DNA of 64,000 nucleotides, taken from positions 1-64,000 of the forward strand of contig DAMCZI010000012.1 of assembly GCA_032095175.1 (NCBI GenBank), written 5' to 3'. Below, one piece after another: positions 7,914 to 15,506 of the stretch (position 1 is its first letter; each line of letters starts with the position of its first letter). Below the pieces are notes generated by a model. It was not told the origin of the DNA. It did not search any database and saw nothing but the letters and a program-made list of their open reading frames with translations. The stretch is from DAMCZI01 sp032095175. GTDB taxonomy: Bacteria > Bacillota > Clostridia > Clostridiales > Caloramatoraceae. The position numbers were made by a program, and so were the translations under genes.

Positions 7914-8069
7914 TTACCAACCCCTTAAATAAACTTGTCCTTTGCAAAAGACATCAAAAATATTGCCCATTAAAGCTGCACTATTTCTGTCTATTTTCTC
8001 AAAAGTGATTTCCCAACCATAACCACCAAAACTACTTATTGCTTTTCTTACTTGCCATCCAAAACGCAA
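7914..8069 (-). pseudogene. Possible gene fragment, unknown function
   Basis: An open frame of 51 codons (TTG at 8069, stop at 7914) overlaps the end of the small membrane-protein gene in another frame and ends just before the gpmA remnant. It reads FGGYGWEITFEKIDR and then GNIFDVFCKGQVYLRG, which has protein-like composition but no family I recognise and no convincing ribosome-binding site. Together with the neighbouring gpmA remnant it suggests that this spot has been rearranged. Could be chance. Confidence 0.25.
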
Positions 8070-8193
8070 ATATAACTAAAGGGATAAATATAAACCAAGG
8101 TATATTTATGTAGCTCTGAGTTATAAATGCAAATACAGTCAAAACAACAACCCCGATAATACAGTATAAGCATCCTCTCCCAAAGGTTTCCAC
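8032..8193 (-). CDS. Small membrane protein, 53 aa
   Basis: A 53-codon ORF starting at GTG 8193 behind GGGGGAGG. It has two hydrophobic stretches (IIGVVVLTVFAFI around residues 12-24 and WFIFIPLVIFAFWMA around 33-47) separated by a short polar turn, and ends in a basic KKSNK tail. It is probably a two-span membrane protein. It lies 48 bp after another small membrane protein on the same strand. No family recognised. Confidence 0.6.
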   Translation of the reverse strand: METFGRGCLYCIIGVVVLTVFAFITQSYINIPWFIFIPLVIFAFWMASKKSNK

Positions 8194-8241
8194 GGAACCT
8201 CCCCCTTCTCAAATTATTAAACCTTTTTACTTATCTGGCTA

Positions 8242-8529
8242 TTAACACTTATTCTCATTATACTTCCTCTCATTCTGGCGCCACTGTAAGTATCCTAACA
8301 GTAATCCAAATAAAGAAAAAACGATTGCAAAAATTATTAATCTTGTACTAAATGTATCTTTATTAACAAAATCAAATGTAAAATTTGAATCTATAAAAGG
8401 AACCAAAAATGTCCATATCAAAAAGAATGCTAACCCATAGTATAAAAGTCCCCATAAAGCTATGTACCTCACCATTCCTTTACTACTTGTTATTTCCCAC
8501 CTCTTTACAAAAGCTTCATTTTTATTCAC
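8242..8529 (-). CDS. Small membrane protein, 95 aa
   Basis: A 95-residue protein with two transmembrane segments (YIALWGLLYYGLAFFLIWTFLV around residues 22-43 and LIIFAIVFSLFGLLLGYLQW around 64-83), a short cytoplasmic N-terminus containing KRWEITSSKG, and a basic C-terminus. The GTG at 8529 is eight bases after GAGGAG and is preferred over the GTG nine bases upstream. The function is unknown; the DUF-like layout recurs in many clostridia. The following small membrane protein may be co-transcribed. Confidence 0.65.
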   Translation of the reverse strand: MNKNEAFVKRWEITSSKGMVRYIALWGLLYYGLAFFLIWTFLVPFIDSNFTFDFVNKDTFSTRLIIFAIVFSLFGLLLGYLQWRQNERKYNENKC

Positions 8530-8732
8530 CAGAATCACTCCTCATAAAATCTTTTACAGATAATAGGCAAGTAATATAAAAATTCAGCATCAAAAATTCA
8601 ATAGATTTAAAATAAATGCCGCACTCTCTAATAGCACTATTATTATAATTGTCACTTCTTTAGTACTTTAAATTATTAGCAATATTATACCATTCCTATA
8701 ATGTTATTCCAATCATGGCACAAATTAAAAAA

Positions 8733-8757
8733 GAACAGCCGCGGTGCAGCTGCTCCT
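8733..8757 (-). terminator. Terminator at the end of the agr locus
   Basis: Minus strand GAGCAGC, loop TGCACCGCG, GCTGTTC (with one G-T pair), followed by TTTTTT. It lies about 15 bp after the small ORF that ends at 8770. Confidence 0.7.
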
Positions 8758-8769
8758 TACTATTATCTA

Positions 8770-8901
8770 CTATTCTAATATAAGACTGTTTTGAATATCT
8801 GTTATTGTAGATATCTCTTCAATTATCTCTTCATCATAATAATTAGTTGTTTCTTCCTCAAATAAAACTTTAGCTATTTTTCTATATATATTCTTTAACA
8901 T
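8770..8901 (-). CDS. Small acidic peptide downstream of agrB, unknown function
   Basis: A 43-codon ORF with an excellent GAGGTG six bases before its ATG. The product is basic at the N-terminus (MLKNIYRKIAKVLF) and strongly acidic afterwards (EEETTNYYDEEIIEEIS). It lacks the Cys/Ser ring and the E-x-P motif of AgrD, so it is not the autoinducer precursor. It is the last gene before the locus terminator. Its ribosome-binding site and the A of its ATG lie inside the 3' arm of a perfect 15-bp inverted repeat (8901-8915/8950-8964), which suggests control of translation by RNA structure. Confidence 0.6.
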   Translation of the reverse strand: MLKNIYRKIAKVLFEEETTNYYDEEIIEEISTITDIQNSLILE

Positions 8902-8964
8902 TTCAAACACCTCAACAATCAATTTATCTTATGCTTTAATTATATTGGTTTGAGGTGTTTGAAA
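8901..8964 (-). promoter_or_regulatory. Hairpin that would sequester the RBS of the 43-codon ORF
   Basis: TTTCAAACACCTCAA (minus strand 8964-8950) is perfectly complementary to TTGAGGTGTTTGAAA (8915-8901) with a 34-nt loop. The 3' arm contains GAGGTG and the first base of the start codon. No T-run follows, so it is not a terminator. Confidence 0.65.
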
Positions 8965-9022
8965 CCATTTATTATCATTACATTTCCTAGCTGCAATCTA
9001 ACACTTTTGTAATGTTAATATT

Positions 9023-9577
9023 TTAAATCGTTCTTTTGTTAAACATAAATAACGCTTGAAAGGTTATTGTCCATAATATTGTGTTAGAAAGAGAGGTATA
9101 TTTATTTAGAATCATAGATATTATAATGACCCCTGCAGTAAGAGAAATCCCAACTGTTCTGTTCCTTTTAATCAAATCGGCCCTTGTTAACTCCATCCTC
9201 GGGTTAACTACTGGTGCTTGATGCCATATGCAATAGAAAGACATTCCATTCAAAATTAATTTTGATATAAGATCAAGCTTTATGTTAATACTTAAATAAA
9301 TAATACTTCCAACAATTATTACAGACGCTATAAAACACTTTATCTGTGTGTCCTCATGATAACCACCTATATATGGCTTTACTATACTCATGGTTATAAC
9401 TGCAGTAATAGCCTGATTTGGATACCCAATCAGGCTATATAAAACAATTACCCCAATAATTTTTAGAGTTTCAAAAATGGTTATTCTTAAGGCGTACTCT
9501 ATTTTCTCTTCTTCATCATTAGTGTATTGATTTACTCTGGAAATATATGCTGCAATCACTTTAATTACTTTTCTCAA
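9023..9577 (-). CDS. agrB: AgrB-type autoinducer peptide processing protease
   Basis: Integral membrane cysteine protease that cleaves and cyclises an AgrD precursor. The 184-residue product has the catalytic pair of AgrB, His74 and Cys81, in GGYHEDTQIKC with the canonical seven-residue spacing. The N-terminal amphipathic part (YTNDEEEKIEYALRI) and about five to six hydrophobic segments also fit. The TTG at 9577 follows GGGGG; the in-frame ATG at 9607 has no good site. The kinase gene ends 6 bp before that ATG. The gene lies downstream of agrD and agrC rather than next to agrD, which is unusual. No AgrA-type LytTR regulator is present. Confidence 0.92.
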   Translation of the reverse strand: MRKVIKVIAAYISRVNQYTNDEEEKIEYALRITIFETLKIIGVIVLYSLIGYPNQAITAVITMSIVKPYIGGYHEDTQIKCFIASVIIVGSIIYLSINIKLDLISKLILNGMSFYCIWHQAPVVNPRMELTRADLIKRNRTVGISLTAGVIIISMILNKYTSLSNTILWTITFQALFMFNKRTI

Positions 9578-9613
9578 ATATAATTCCCCCAATACCACCT
9601 TAACCATTATTGT

Positions 9614-10885
9614 TTAGGAAGCTCTATATGGAATCTCAATATTAAATTGTGTCCACTTTTCACTACTATCAACCCAAACCTTGCCTTTACATTTATCAAT
9701 TATATTCTTAACAATGCTGAGGCCGTAACCCCTGTCAGAATTATTATTTCCCTTTGTGCTGAAGCCTGATTCAAATATTTTACTTCTAATCTCCCTGGGA
9801 ATCTCCGGTCCATTATTAACAATTGTAATAACAATTCCGCTATAGTTATTATAACTTTTAAATTTAATTATTGGATTCTGCTCTCCTCTTAATGCATCTA
9901 CTGCATTTCTAATAATATTGGATAATAGCTTTAAAAGTTCATTATCGGAAATGTTTAAATTCTCATAATCGCCACTATCAAAAACAACTACATCAACACC
10001 TGATGAAACAGCAGAATTTAACAATGAAGCAACCATTGGTGTTGCTTGTATATTTACATTCACTGCAGTATTCAATGCCTGGTTTCTTTCAACTATACTC
10101 TTTAACAACTGGCCTATTCTATCCATCTTCCCAAGCTGATAAAGTCCATAAAGGCCGCTTATCTCACTTCCATAATCATGCTTTACCTTTTTAAGCTCGG
10201 TAATTTTGTCACTTAAAGCATTGTTTAGCATCTCTACTTCTTTTAATTTATCGTTTACCCTTGCAAAATATGTTATCATGAAAACAAACGATATGAGAAT
10301 AACCACATACAACAGATTTTTAAACATCAAATCCGCATACTGAATTTGGATATGTGCACGAATAGTGTCAAATACTATTAATGCATAACATATTGATAAA
10401 ACTAAAACCAAAGATGGTCTTAAACTTTTTAATGCTATACAAGCATTAAATAAGTATTTTCTAAATCTATACATACAAAAATATACAATCCATACTGGTA
10501 TATACACAAACAATACCATTTTAAACTCAGCGCAAATATTAATATTTAAATTAAGTGCTACATATTGATAAAATACAACAAAAAGGTATGTTGCTGGCAG
10601 CGCTACTGTATATATCAATCCAAAACCTAGAAAAGCATCAATTACTGATCTTCTATAAAACAAAATGGTAAACAGTAAAGTACCAGCTATCATTAATAAG
10701 TTAGCTAATGGAATATGAATAGAACTATAGGTAAATAACATTACTGTAAAGAAAATGCAGGCAATTAAAACATACGATTTAACTTTAGAAATTTTGTTAT
10801 CCTTTGATGCTATGTTATTGCATGCCCATACAATTAAAAATGCCTGAAATAATGTCGTTACTATATCACATATTTTTAAAAGCAT
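9614..10885 (-). CDS. AgrC-like sensor histidine kinase (GHKL/HPK10 type)
   Basis: A 423-residue membrane kinase. Residues 1 to about 205 contain six or seven hydrophobic spans, the AgrC-like peptide sensor. The dimerisation region carries KKVKHDYGSEISGLYGL, with His around residue 235 in the HDY form typical of the HPK10 group rather than the classical SHDLRTP box. The ATPase domain has NIIRNAVDAL (N box, about 325-334) and GYGLSIVKNIID (G2 box, about 388-399). The start codon follows AAGGAAA. It lies between agrD and agrB, so it probably senses the peptide made by this locus. The cognate response regulator must be elsewhere. Confidence 0.88.
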   Translation of the reverse strand: MLLKICDIVTTLFQAFLIVWACNNIASKDNKISKVKSYVLIACIFFTVMLFTYSSIHIPLANLLMIAGTLLFTILFYRRSVIDAFLGFGLIYTVALPATYLFVVFYQYVALNLNINICAEFKMVLFVYIPVWIVYFCMYRFRKYLFNACIALKSLRPSLVLVLSICYALIVFDTIRAHIQIQYADLMFKNLLYVVILISFVFMITYFARVNDKLKEVEMLNNALSDKITELKKVKHDYGSEISGLYGLYQLGKMDRIGQLLKSIVERNQALNTAVNVNIQATPMVASLLNSAVSSGVDVVVFDSGDYENLNISDNELLKLLSNIIRNAVDALRGEQNPIIKFKSYNNYSGIVITIVNNGPEIPREIRSKIFESGFSTKGNNNSDRGYGLSIVKNIIDKCKGKVWVDSSEKWTQFNIEIPYRAS

Positions 10886-10916
10886 TAAAATCTTTCCTTT
10901 CCATTTTTATCAGAAA

Positions 10917-10947
10917 AATGAGAGGTAAAGGAGTACCCCTCTTTTTC
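10917..10947 (-). terminator. Weak terminator or attenuator between agrD and agrC
   Basis: Minus strand AGAGGGG-TACTCC-TTTACCTCTC followed by ATTTTT. It lies between the agrD stop and the agrC start and could make agrD transcripts more abundant than agrC-agrB transcripts. Confidence 0.45.
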
Positions 10948-10955
10948 TCTTATGC

Positions 10956-11087
10956 CTACCTGTTTTTCTTAATGGATTCAGGAATCTCTTCAACAGCTAC
11001 ACCCATTAATGATGCAGACCCAATAGCTGCAATTAGTGTTGAAATACCTAAAAGTAATGTACCTATAGCCCTACAAAATTTTTGCAC
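10956..11087 (-). CDS. agrD: AgrD-type cyclic lactone autoinducer precursor peptide
   Basis: A 43-codon ORF starting at GTG with GAGAGGG upstream. It begins MQKFCRAIGTLLLGISTLIA (amphipathic membrane anchor), continues GSASLMGVAVEEIPESIKK and ends in a basic tail. Aligning EEIPESI with the EVEVPKEL recognition motif of staphylococcal AgrD puts the processing site after SLMGV. The five-residue ring would then start with Ser, giving a lactone rather than a thiolactone. Nothing else in the window fits the AgrD pattern, and agrC and agrB follow on the same strand. The Cys at residue 5 is in the anchor, not the ring. The ring prediction is inference by alignment. Confidence 0.85.
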   Translation of the reverse strand: MQKFCRAIGTLLLGISTLIAAIGSASLMGVAVEEIPESIKKNR

Positions 11088-11211
11088 AGCTAATCACCCT
11101 CTCCATTTATTAGATTATTTTGGCAATTATAATTATAATATATTTATAACCAATTTAAAATGTATTTCTACAAAAATCAACAAATTATTTAAATGTTGCG
11201 GAGGAAGCTTT

Positions 11212-11622
11212 ATGGAGATAAGAAACTTTATTCCAGATGACTATGAAGACGTATATGATCTTTGGAAAAAATGTAATTTGCATTTAGGAAAGTCAGACAG
11301 CAGAGAGGAAATTGAAAAATTTTTAAAGCTTAATCCTAACACAAGCCTGGTTGGTATTATTGATGGAAAAATCATAGGCTGTGTATTAGGAGGTTTTGAC
11401 GGAAGAAGAGGGCTTATTCACCATCTTGCAGTTGATAATAGCTTTAGAAAAATGGGATATGGAAGACAGCTTATAAACGCTCTTGAAAAAATATTTACTG
11501 AAATGGGCGTTGTAAAACTAAGCTTCTGGGTAACAAACGACAATCTTAGTGTTGTTAATTTTTATGAACACCTAGGGTACAAGCTGAGAAATGATATTGT
11601 AACAATGAGTAAGTTCCTATAA
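11212..11622 (+). CDS. GNAT N-acetyltransferase (RimI/YpeA-like)
   Basis: A 136-residue GNAT enzyme. The frame is open far upstream, but the ATG at 11212 follows GGAGGAAG and gives the family-typical start MEIRNFIPDDYEDVYDLWKKC. The acetyl-CoA signature is VDNSFRKMGYGRQLINALE (about residues 82-100), preceded by IIGCVLGGFDGRRGLIHHLAV. The C-terminus VNFYEHLGYK is the usual alpha4/beta7. The protein resembles the short YpeA/RimI-like group. The substrate is not predictable. It is divergent from the agr locus, and a terminator lies just after it. Confidence 0.85.
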   Translation: MEIRNFIPDDYEDVYDLWKKCNLHLGKSDSREEIEKFLKLNPNTSLVGIIDGKIIGCVLGGFDGRRGLIHHLAVDNSFRKMGYGRQLINALEKIFTEMGVVKLSFWVTNDNLSVVNFYEHLGYKLRNDIVTMSKFL

Positions 11623-11645
11623 ATTAAATATTGCTTATACTGAAA

Positions 11646-11685
11646 TAATACTCCTTCCTTATATCTTTTTAAGGCGGGAGTATTT
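11646..11685 (+). terminator. Terminator after the acetyltransferase gene
   Basis: AATACTCC-TTCCTTA and AAGGCGGGAGTATT face each other across a T-rich loop, followed by TTTTTTTA. Confidence 0.75.
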
Positions 11686-11894
11686 TTTTATCCTATTTTA
11701 TATATACTAAACGCCTTTCTCCTTCATATTCATCCATCACTTCTTAAGAAATATTTAAGAAATTTATCAAGTCATTTGTAAGCATTGGTCTATACAATTA
11801 TATATAACAGAAGTAAATAATAGCTTTATGCTGCAATACGCAATAAATAAAAAATACATATTAGATTTATAACATATAAAAGGAGATGACCATA

Positions 11895-12548
11895 ATGCAG
11901 CACGCAAAGAGATTTTTATCAGAACATAAGCATTTCGGTTTACTTTTAGTTTTTATTCTTCTTGCTGTATGGTTTGAATACTGTGAAAAAAATATTCCTG
12001 CGAGATATATAATGCACACCACGATAGATGAAAAAATACCCTTTGTAAAAGAATTTGTAGTACCCTATATAGTTTGGTATTTCTATCAAGTATTTGGACT
12101 TATATACATCGGACTTACCTCTAAAAAGAATTTTTATAAGCTTATTTTCTTTATGGCCGGGGGTATGGCGGTAAGCTATATAATATTCATGGTTTTTCCC
12201 AGTGGCCAAGATTTACGACCAGTTATTACTCAAGATGATATTTTCTCTAAGACAATAAAATACCTATACTTTATTGATACCCCTACAAATGTCTGCCCTA
12301 GCATTCATGTGTTTAATTCCATTGCAGTTTACTCTGCGTTAAAAAATTCTGCTGCATTTAATTCAAAAAAATGGTGTAGAAATATATCCTTTATCACCAT
12401 GGTTTCCATATGTCTTTCAACTATGTTTATAAAACAACATTCTGTAATTGATTTTATATGTGGAATCGCACTGGCAGCTTTATTCTATATACCTTTATAT
12501 TTTATACCAAATGTAAAACAGCAAACTCTGTCCTATGAAAAAATGTAA
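11895..12548 (+). CDS. PAP2-superfamily membrane phosphatase
   Basis: A 217-residue membrane protein with about six spans. The PAP2 signature is split as usual: CPSIHVF with His138 and KQHSVIDFICG with His182 and Asp186. A canonical KxxxxxxRP motif is not obvious, but PSGQDLRP at 102-109 may stand in. This resembles the PAP2_3/inositolphosphotransferase-like subgroup that acts on lipid phosphates or transfers phosphoalcohols. AGGAGATG selects the ATG at 11895. It is the first gene of a run with a VTT protein, a small one-span ORF and a glycosyltransferase, suggesting membrane-lipid remodelling. The substrate is unknown. Confidence 0.82.
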   Translation: MQHAKRFLSEHKHFGLLLVFILLAVWFEYCEKNIPARYIMHTTIDEKIPFVKEFVVPYIVWYFYQVFGLIYIGLTSKKNFYKLIFFMAGGMAVSYIIFMVFPSGQDLRPVITQDDIFSKTIKYLYFIDTPTNVCPSIHVFNSIAVYSALKNSAAFNSKKWCRNISFITMVSICLSTMFIKQHSVIDFICGIALAALFYIPLYFIPNVKQQTLSYEKM

Positions 12549-12598
12549 GCTTTTAGACTGTTTGTAATAAAAATTAATTAATGAAAAGAGGAATTACT

Positions 12599-13294
12599 TT
12601 GAATAAGAAATCTAAAAATATGCTAACTGTTTTGATAATAGCTGTTGTTTTAGGAATTTTAATATATTTCCTCTCAAAGGGAAATTTATATGGTTCTATA
12701 AAGAATATATTTTCTTCACCTCAAACATTTAAAAAATTCGTATTAGATCAAGGTGTTTGGTCCCCACTAGTATTTCTTGCACTGCAAATTGCTCAAGTAA
12801 TTGTTTCTCCTATCCCAGGAAACATAACCTCCCTTGCAGGTGGTGCTCTATTTGGGGGGATAAATGCTTGTTTACTAAGTATGTCAGCAATAACCATTGG
12901 CTCTATTATTGCATTTTATCTTGCAAGAATTTTTGGAAAGCCTTTGGTTGTTAAATTCATTGGGGAAATTACCTTTAATAAGTACAATAAAATACTTTTA
13001 GGCAAAGGTAAACTCACGCTTTTTCTTCTGTTTCTTTTACCCTTTTTTCCCGATGATGCACTGTGCTTTTTAGCAGGGCTTTCAAAGCTGCCATTTAAAT
13101 TGTTCCTTATGTATACCATTATTGGAAGATTACCAGGCATAATATTTACTTCATTCGCAGGTGCAGGTACTGTTTGTCTTTCAGTAGGCGGGTGGATAAT
13201 CGTTGGAGTATTATCGGTTATTGCAATATATGTATCTATTCGCTATGGAGAAAAAATAGAGGAAGCATTGTGCTCTAAAATCCATTTCGAATAA
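12599..13294 (+). CDS. TVP38/TMEM64 (VTT/DedA-superfamily) membrane protein
   Basis: A 231-residue polytopic membrane protein. The VTT domain is clear: IAQVIVSPIPGNITSLAGGALFG (around residues 80-102), then SIIAFYLARIFGKP and LLPFFPDDALCFLAGLSKLPF. Members of this superfamily are lipid scramblase- or transporter-like. The TTG at 12599 is preferred, seven bases after AGAGG; the ATG six codons upstream has no site. The gene is 50 bp after the PAP2 gene and on the same strand, so a shared transcript acting on membrane lipids is likely. Confidence 0.88.
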   Translation: MNKKSKNMLTVLIIAVVLGILIYFLSKGNLYGSIKNIFSSPQTFKKFVLDQGVWSPLVFLALQIAQVIVSPIPGNITSLAGGALFGGINACLLSMSAITIGSIIAFYLARIFGKPLVVKFIGEITFNKYNKILLGKGKLTLFLLFLLPFFPDDALCFLAGLSKLPFKLFLMYTIIGRLPGIIFTSFAGAGTVCLSVGGWIIVGVLSVIAIYVSIRYGEKIEEALCSKIHFE

Positions 13295-13313
13295 GTTCAA
13301 CAAATACACGGAA

Positions 13314-13421
13314 GTGAGTTGGTATGATTTGGCCAAAAAACTTGCTGCAATCTCAATTATACTAGTAACAATTATATCTTATTATCTATTTTGTACTATC
13401 ATCAGAAGGAGGAAGCATTAA
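13314..13421 (+). CDS. Small one-span membrane peptide, 35 aa
   Basis: A 35-codon ORF (GTG at 13314) starting MSWYDLAKKLAAISIILVTI, with one hydrophobic span and a basic C-terminus (RRRKH). Its last codons contain the AGAAGGAGG ribosome-binding site of the glycosyltransferase gene, and its stop ends 1 bp before that gene's ATG. This arrangement is typical of translational coupling. Its own ribosome-binding site is poor, so it may be only a chance open frame. Confidence 0.4.
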   Translation: MSWYDLAKKLAAISIILVTIISYYLFCTIIRRRKH

Positions 13422-13422
13422 A

Positions 13423-14574
13423 ATGAAAGTTGCTTTATTTACAGACACATATGCTCCTGAAATAAATGGAGTTGCATTAACCACAGAGAGGTTAGTTAAA
13501 TATTTTAACGATAATAATATTGAATATAAAATTATTGCCCCAAAAATTAATGAAAAAACCATGGATACAGATGTTATTCGCTGTATGAGCATAAAATTTT
13601 TATTATATCCTGAATGCAGGTTGTCAATTCCACTTTACTCATCCATAGCAAGAATTATGGATGAGTTCAAGCCAGATATTATACATGTAATGACTCCTGT
13701 TAACATTGGTTTAATAGGGATAAAATATGCAAGAGAACACAATATTCCTCTTGTTTCCCACTATCATACTAATTTTGGTCAATATCTTAACTATTATAAT
13801 TTTAAATTTATAGAGGATTTATCATGGAAATATTTTAGATGGTTCCATGGAAAATGTGATAGAAACTATTGTCCTTCCCATTCAAGCTATGAACTGCTTC
13901 AAAGACAGGGGATAAATAATTTTGAGGTCGTAAACAATGGAATTGATATAGATATATTCTCACCAGAGTACAGGGATATAAATTTTAGAAAAGAAAATGA
14001 CTTTGATAATAAAATAGTTATTTTATATGTTGGAAGGTTTGCAGTAGAAAAGGATATGGATGTATTTATCGATGTCGCAAAAAAATTAAATCTAAAGTAC
14101 AAGAATAAAATACATTTCTTAATGGTTGGTGATGGTCCAATGAAGAAAAACATAACTCAGGAAAATATAGATAATGTAACCTTCACAGGATTTTTACAGG
14201 GTGAAATGCTTTCTAAGGCGTATGCATCCTCTGATATATTTCTGTTTCCATCATCAACAGAAACCTATGGAAATGTTATTTTAGAATCAATGGCATCTGG
14301 TCTTCCAACAGTTGCATGCAAAAAAGGCGGGATCCTTGAAAATGTAATTGATGGTACTAACGGGCTGCTGTGCAGCGAAAAGGATATTGATGGTTTTTAC
14401 TATGCCATTGAGAAATTAATACTAAATGAAGATTTCAGAAAACATTTAGGATATAATGGCTTAAGACATGCTGAAGGCAAAAGCTGGGATAGAATTTTTG
14501 ATACATTAGTTAAAAGCTATGAGGATGTTATGAGCTGTTATGAATCAGAGGATAACAAAATAATATCTGCATAA
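13423..14574 (+). CDS. GT4-family glycosyltransferase (MgtA-like)
   Basis: A 383-residue GT-B-fold glycosyltransferase. The N-terminus VALFTDTYAPEINGVALTTE and SHYHTNFGQYLNYY (about residues 115-128) match the MgtA/alpha-mannosyl- or glucosyltransferase subgroup that glycosylates lipid acceptors. The C-terminal sugar-nucleotide site has VGDGPMKKN and the E-x7-E motif in SSTETYGNVILESMASGLP (about 283-301). The start follows AGAAGGAGG. With the PAP2 and VTT genes upstream, synthesis of a membrane glycolipid is a reasonable guess. Donor and acceptor are not known. Confidence 0.85.
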   Translation: MKVALFTDTYAPEINGVALTTERLVKYFNDNNIEYKIIAPKINEKTMDTDVIRCMSIKFLLYPECRLSIPLYSSIARIMDEFKPDIIHVMTPVNIGLIGIKYAREHNIPLVSHYHTNFGQYLNYYNFKFIEDLSWKYFRWFHGKCDRNYCPSHSSYELLQRQGINNFEVVNNGIDIDIFSPEYRDINFRKENDFDNKIVILYVGRFAVEKDMDVFIDVAKKLNLKYKNKIHFLMVGDGPMKKNITQENIDNVTFTGFLQGEMLSKAYASSDIFLFPSSTETYGNVILESMASGLPTVACKKGGILENVIDGTNGLLCSEKDIDGFYYAIEKLILNEDFRKHLGYNGLRHAEGKSWDRIFDTLVKSYEDVMSCYESEDNKIISA

Positions 14575-14588
14575 ATAATAGTTATATG

Positions 14589-14691
14589 TTTCGCATAAAT
14601 GATTCTACATTACTTGACCCTAAACATTTATGCGAAATCATATTCCTTGATTCATGAATCGCAATATACATTATTAAAAATCTTTATTGCC
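14589..14691 (+). repeat. Double-hairpin element R1, copy A
   Basis: Hairpin 1: TTTCGCATAAATG (14589-14601) pairs perfectly with CATTTATGCGAAA (14625-14637) around a loop ATTCTACATTACTTGACCCTAAA-like. Hairpin 2: AATCGCAATA (14657-) with TTTATTGC (to 14690), partly decayed. Orientation is H1 then H2. The same unit recurs at eight other loci. Confidence 0.85.
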
Positions 14692-14712
14692 ATTTATATA
14701 ATCTGCTGACAA

Positions 14713-14738
14713 AGCTCCAACATCTATATGCTGGAGCT
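14713..14738 (+). terminator. Terminator after the glycosyltransferase
   Basis: AGCTCCA-A-CAT, loop CTAT, ATG-C-TGGAGCT (one mismatch), followed by CTTT. It separates the lipid cluster from the two-component system. Confidence 0.7.
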
Positions 14739-14813
14739 CTTTATGCTAATGTAGATGGCTTAAAAATTAAATCAATGGATGATATAATATACCTTGAAAG
14801 GAGTGTGAATTCC

Positions 14814-15506
14814 ATGCTGCAGTACAATATTCTAGTAGTGGATGATGAAGAAGAAATACGAGATGCTATTGAGATATATTTAAAGAATGAAGGTATAAGG
14901 GTTTTTAAAGCCAAGGATGGTATTGATGCGTTAATGGCTCTTGAAGAAAAGGATATTCACCTTATCCTAATGGATATAATGATGCCTCGAATGGATGGAA
15001 TTAAAGCTACATTTAAAATAAGGGAAACTAAAAATATACCAATAATAATGCTTTCAGCAAAATCAGAGGATACAGATAAAATCCTTGGTCTAAACATAGG
15101 GGCAGATGACTATATAACAAAGCCCTTCAATGCTCTTGAACTTATTGCAAGAGTAAAATCACAGCTTAGAAGATATGTAAACCTTGGAGTATATAAGGAA
15201 AGCACTGATGAAATCTCTGTCAATGGACTTGTTTTAAATAAAAGCACAAAAATGGTAACAGTTGATGGAAAGGAAATAAGGCTGACTCCTATAGAATATA
15301 AAATACTTGAGCTTTTGATGGATAATAAAGGAAGAGTCTTTTCCATTGAGGAAATATATGAAAGAGTTTGGGATGAACCCTTTTACAATGCAGAAAACAC
15401 TGTATCAGTTCATATAAGGAGAATACGAGAAAAAATAGAAATCAATCCTAGTGAACCAAGATTCTTAAAGGTGGTGTGGGGGATTGGATATAAAATTGAA
15501 AAATAA
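14814..15506 (+). CDS. OmpR/PhoB-family response regulator
   Basis: A 230-residue DNA-binding regulator. The receiver domain has the acidic pocket DDEEE (residues 10-14), the phosphoacceptor Asp54 in LILMDIMMPRMDG, and Lys103 in ITKPF. The C-terminal winged helix ends VSVHIRRIREKIE and VWGIGYKIEK, typical of OmpR proteins. AAAGGAGTG precedes the ATG at 14814, giving MLQYNILVVDD. The frame overlaps the following kinase gene by a few codons, so the two are translationally coupled. The target genes are unknown. Confidence 0.94.
   Translation: MLQYNILVVDDEEEIRDAIEIYLKNEGIRVFKAKDGIDALMALEEKDIHLILMDIMMPRMDGIKATFKIRETKNIPIIMLSAKSEDTDKILGLNIGADDYITKPFNALELIARVKSQLRRYVNLGVYKESTDEISVNGLVLNKSTKMVTVDGKEIRLTPIEYKILELLMDNKGRVFSIEEIYERVWDEPFYNAENTVSVHIRRIREKIEINPSEPRFLKVVWGIGYKIEK

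Noticed and set aside
8770..8901. The 43-codon ORF as AgrD
   Set aside because: It lacks a Cys or Ser ring followed by the E-x-P motif; the ORF at 10956-11087 fits AgrD far better.
10804..11211. N-terminal extension of the acetyltransferase reading frame
   Set aside because: It is antisense to agrD and the start of agrC, and the GNAT family start fits the ATG at 11212 behind GGAGGAAG.
14589..14691. R1 copies as simple rho-independent terminators or as a CRISPR array
   Set aside because: Several copies lie just upstream of genes, no T-run follows the stems, and loops are conserved. Copies are dispersed over 50 kb, not clustered with regular spacers.
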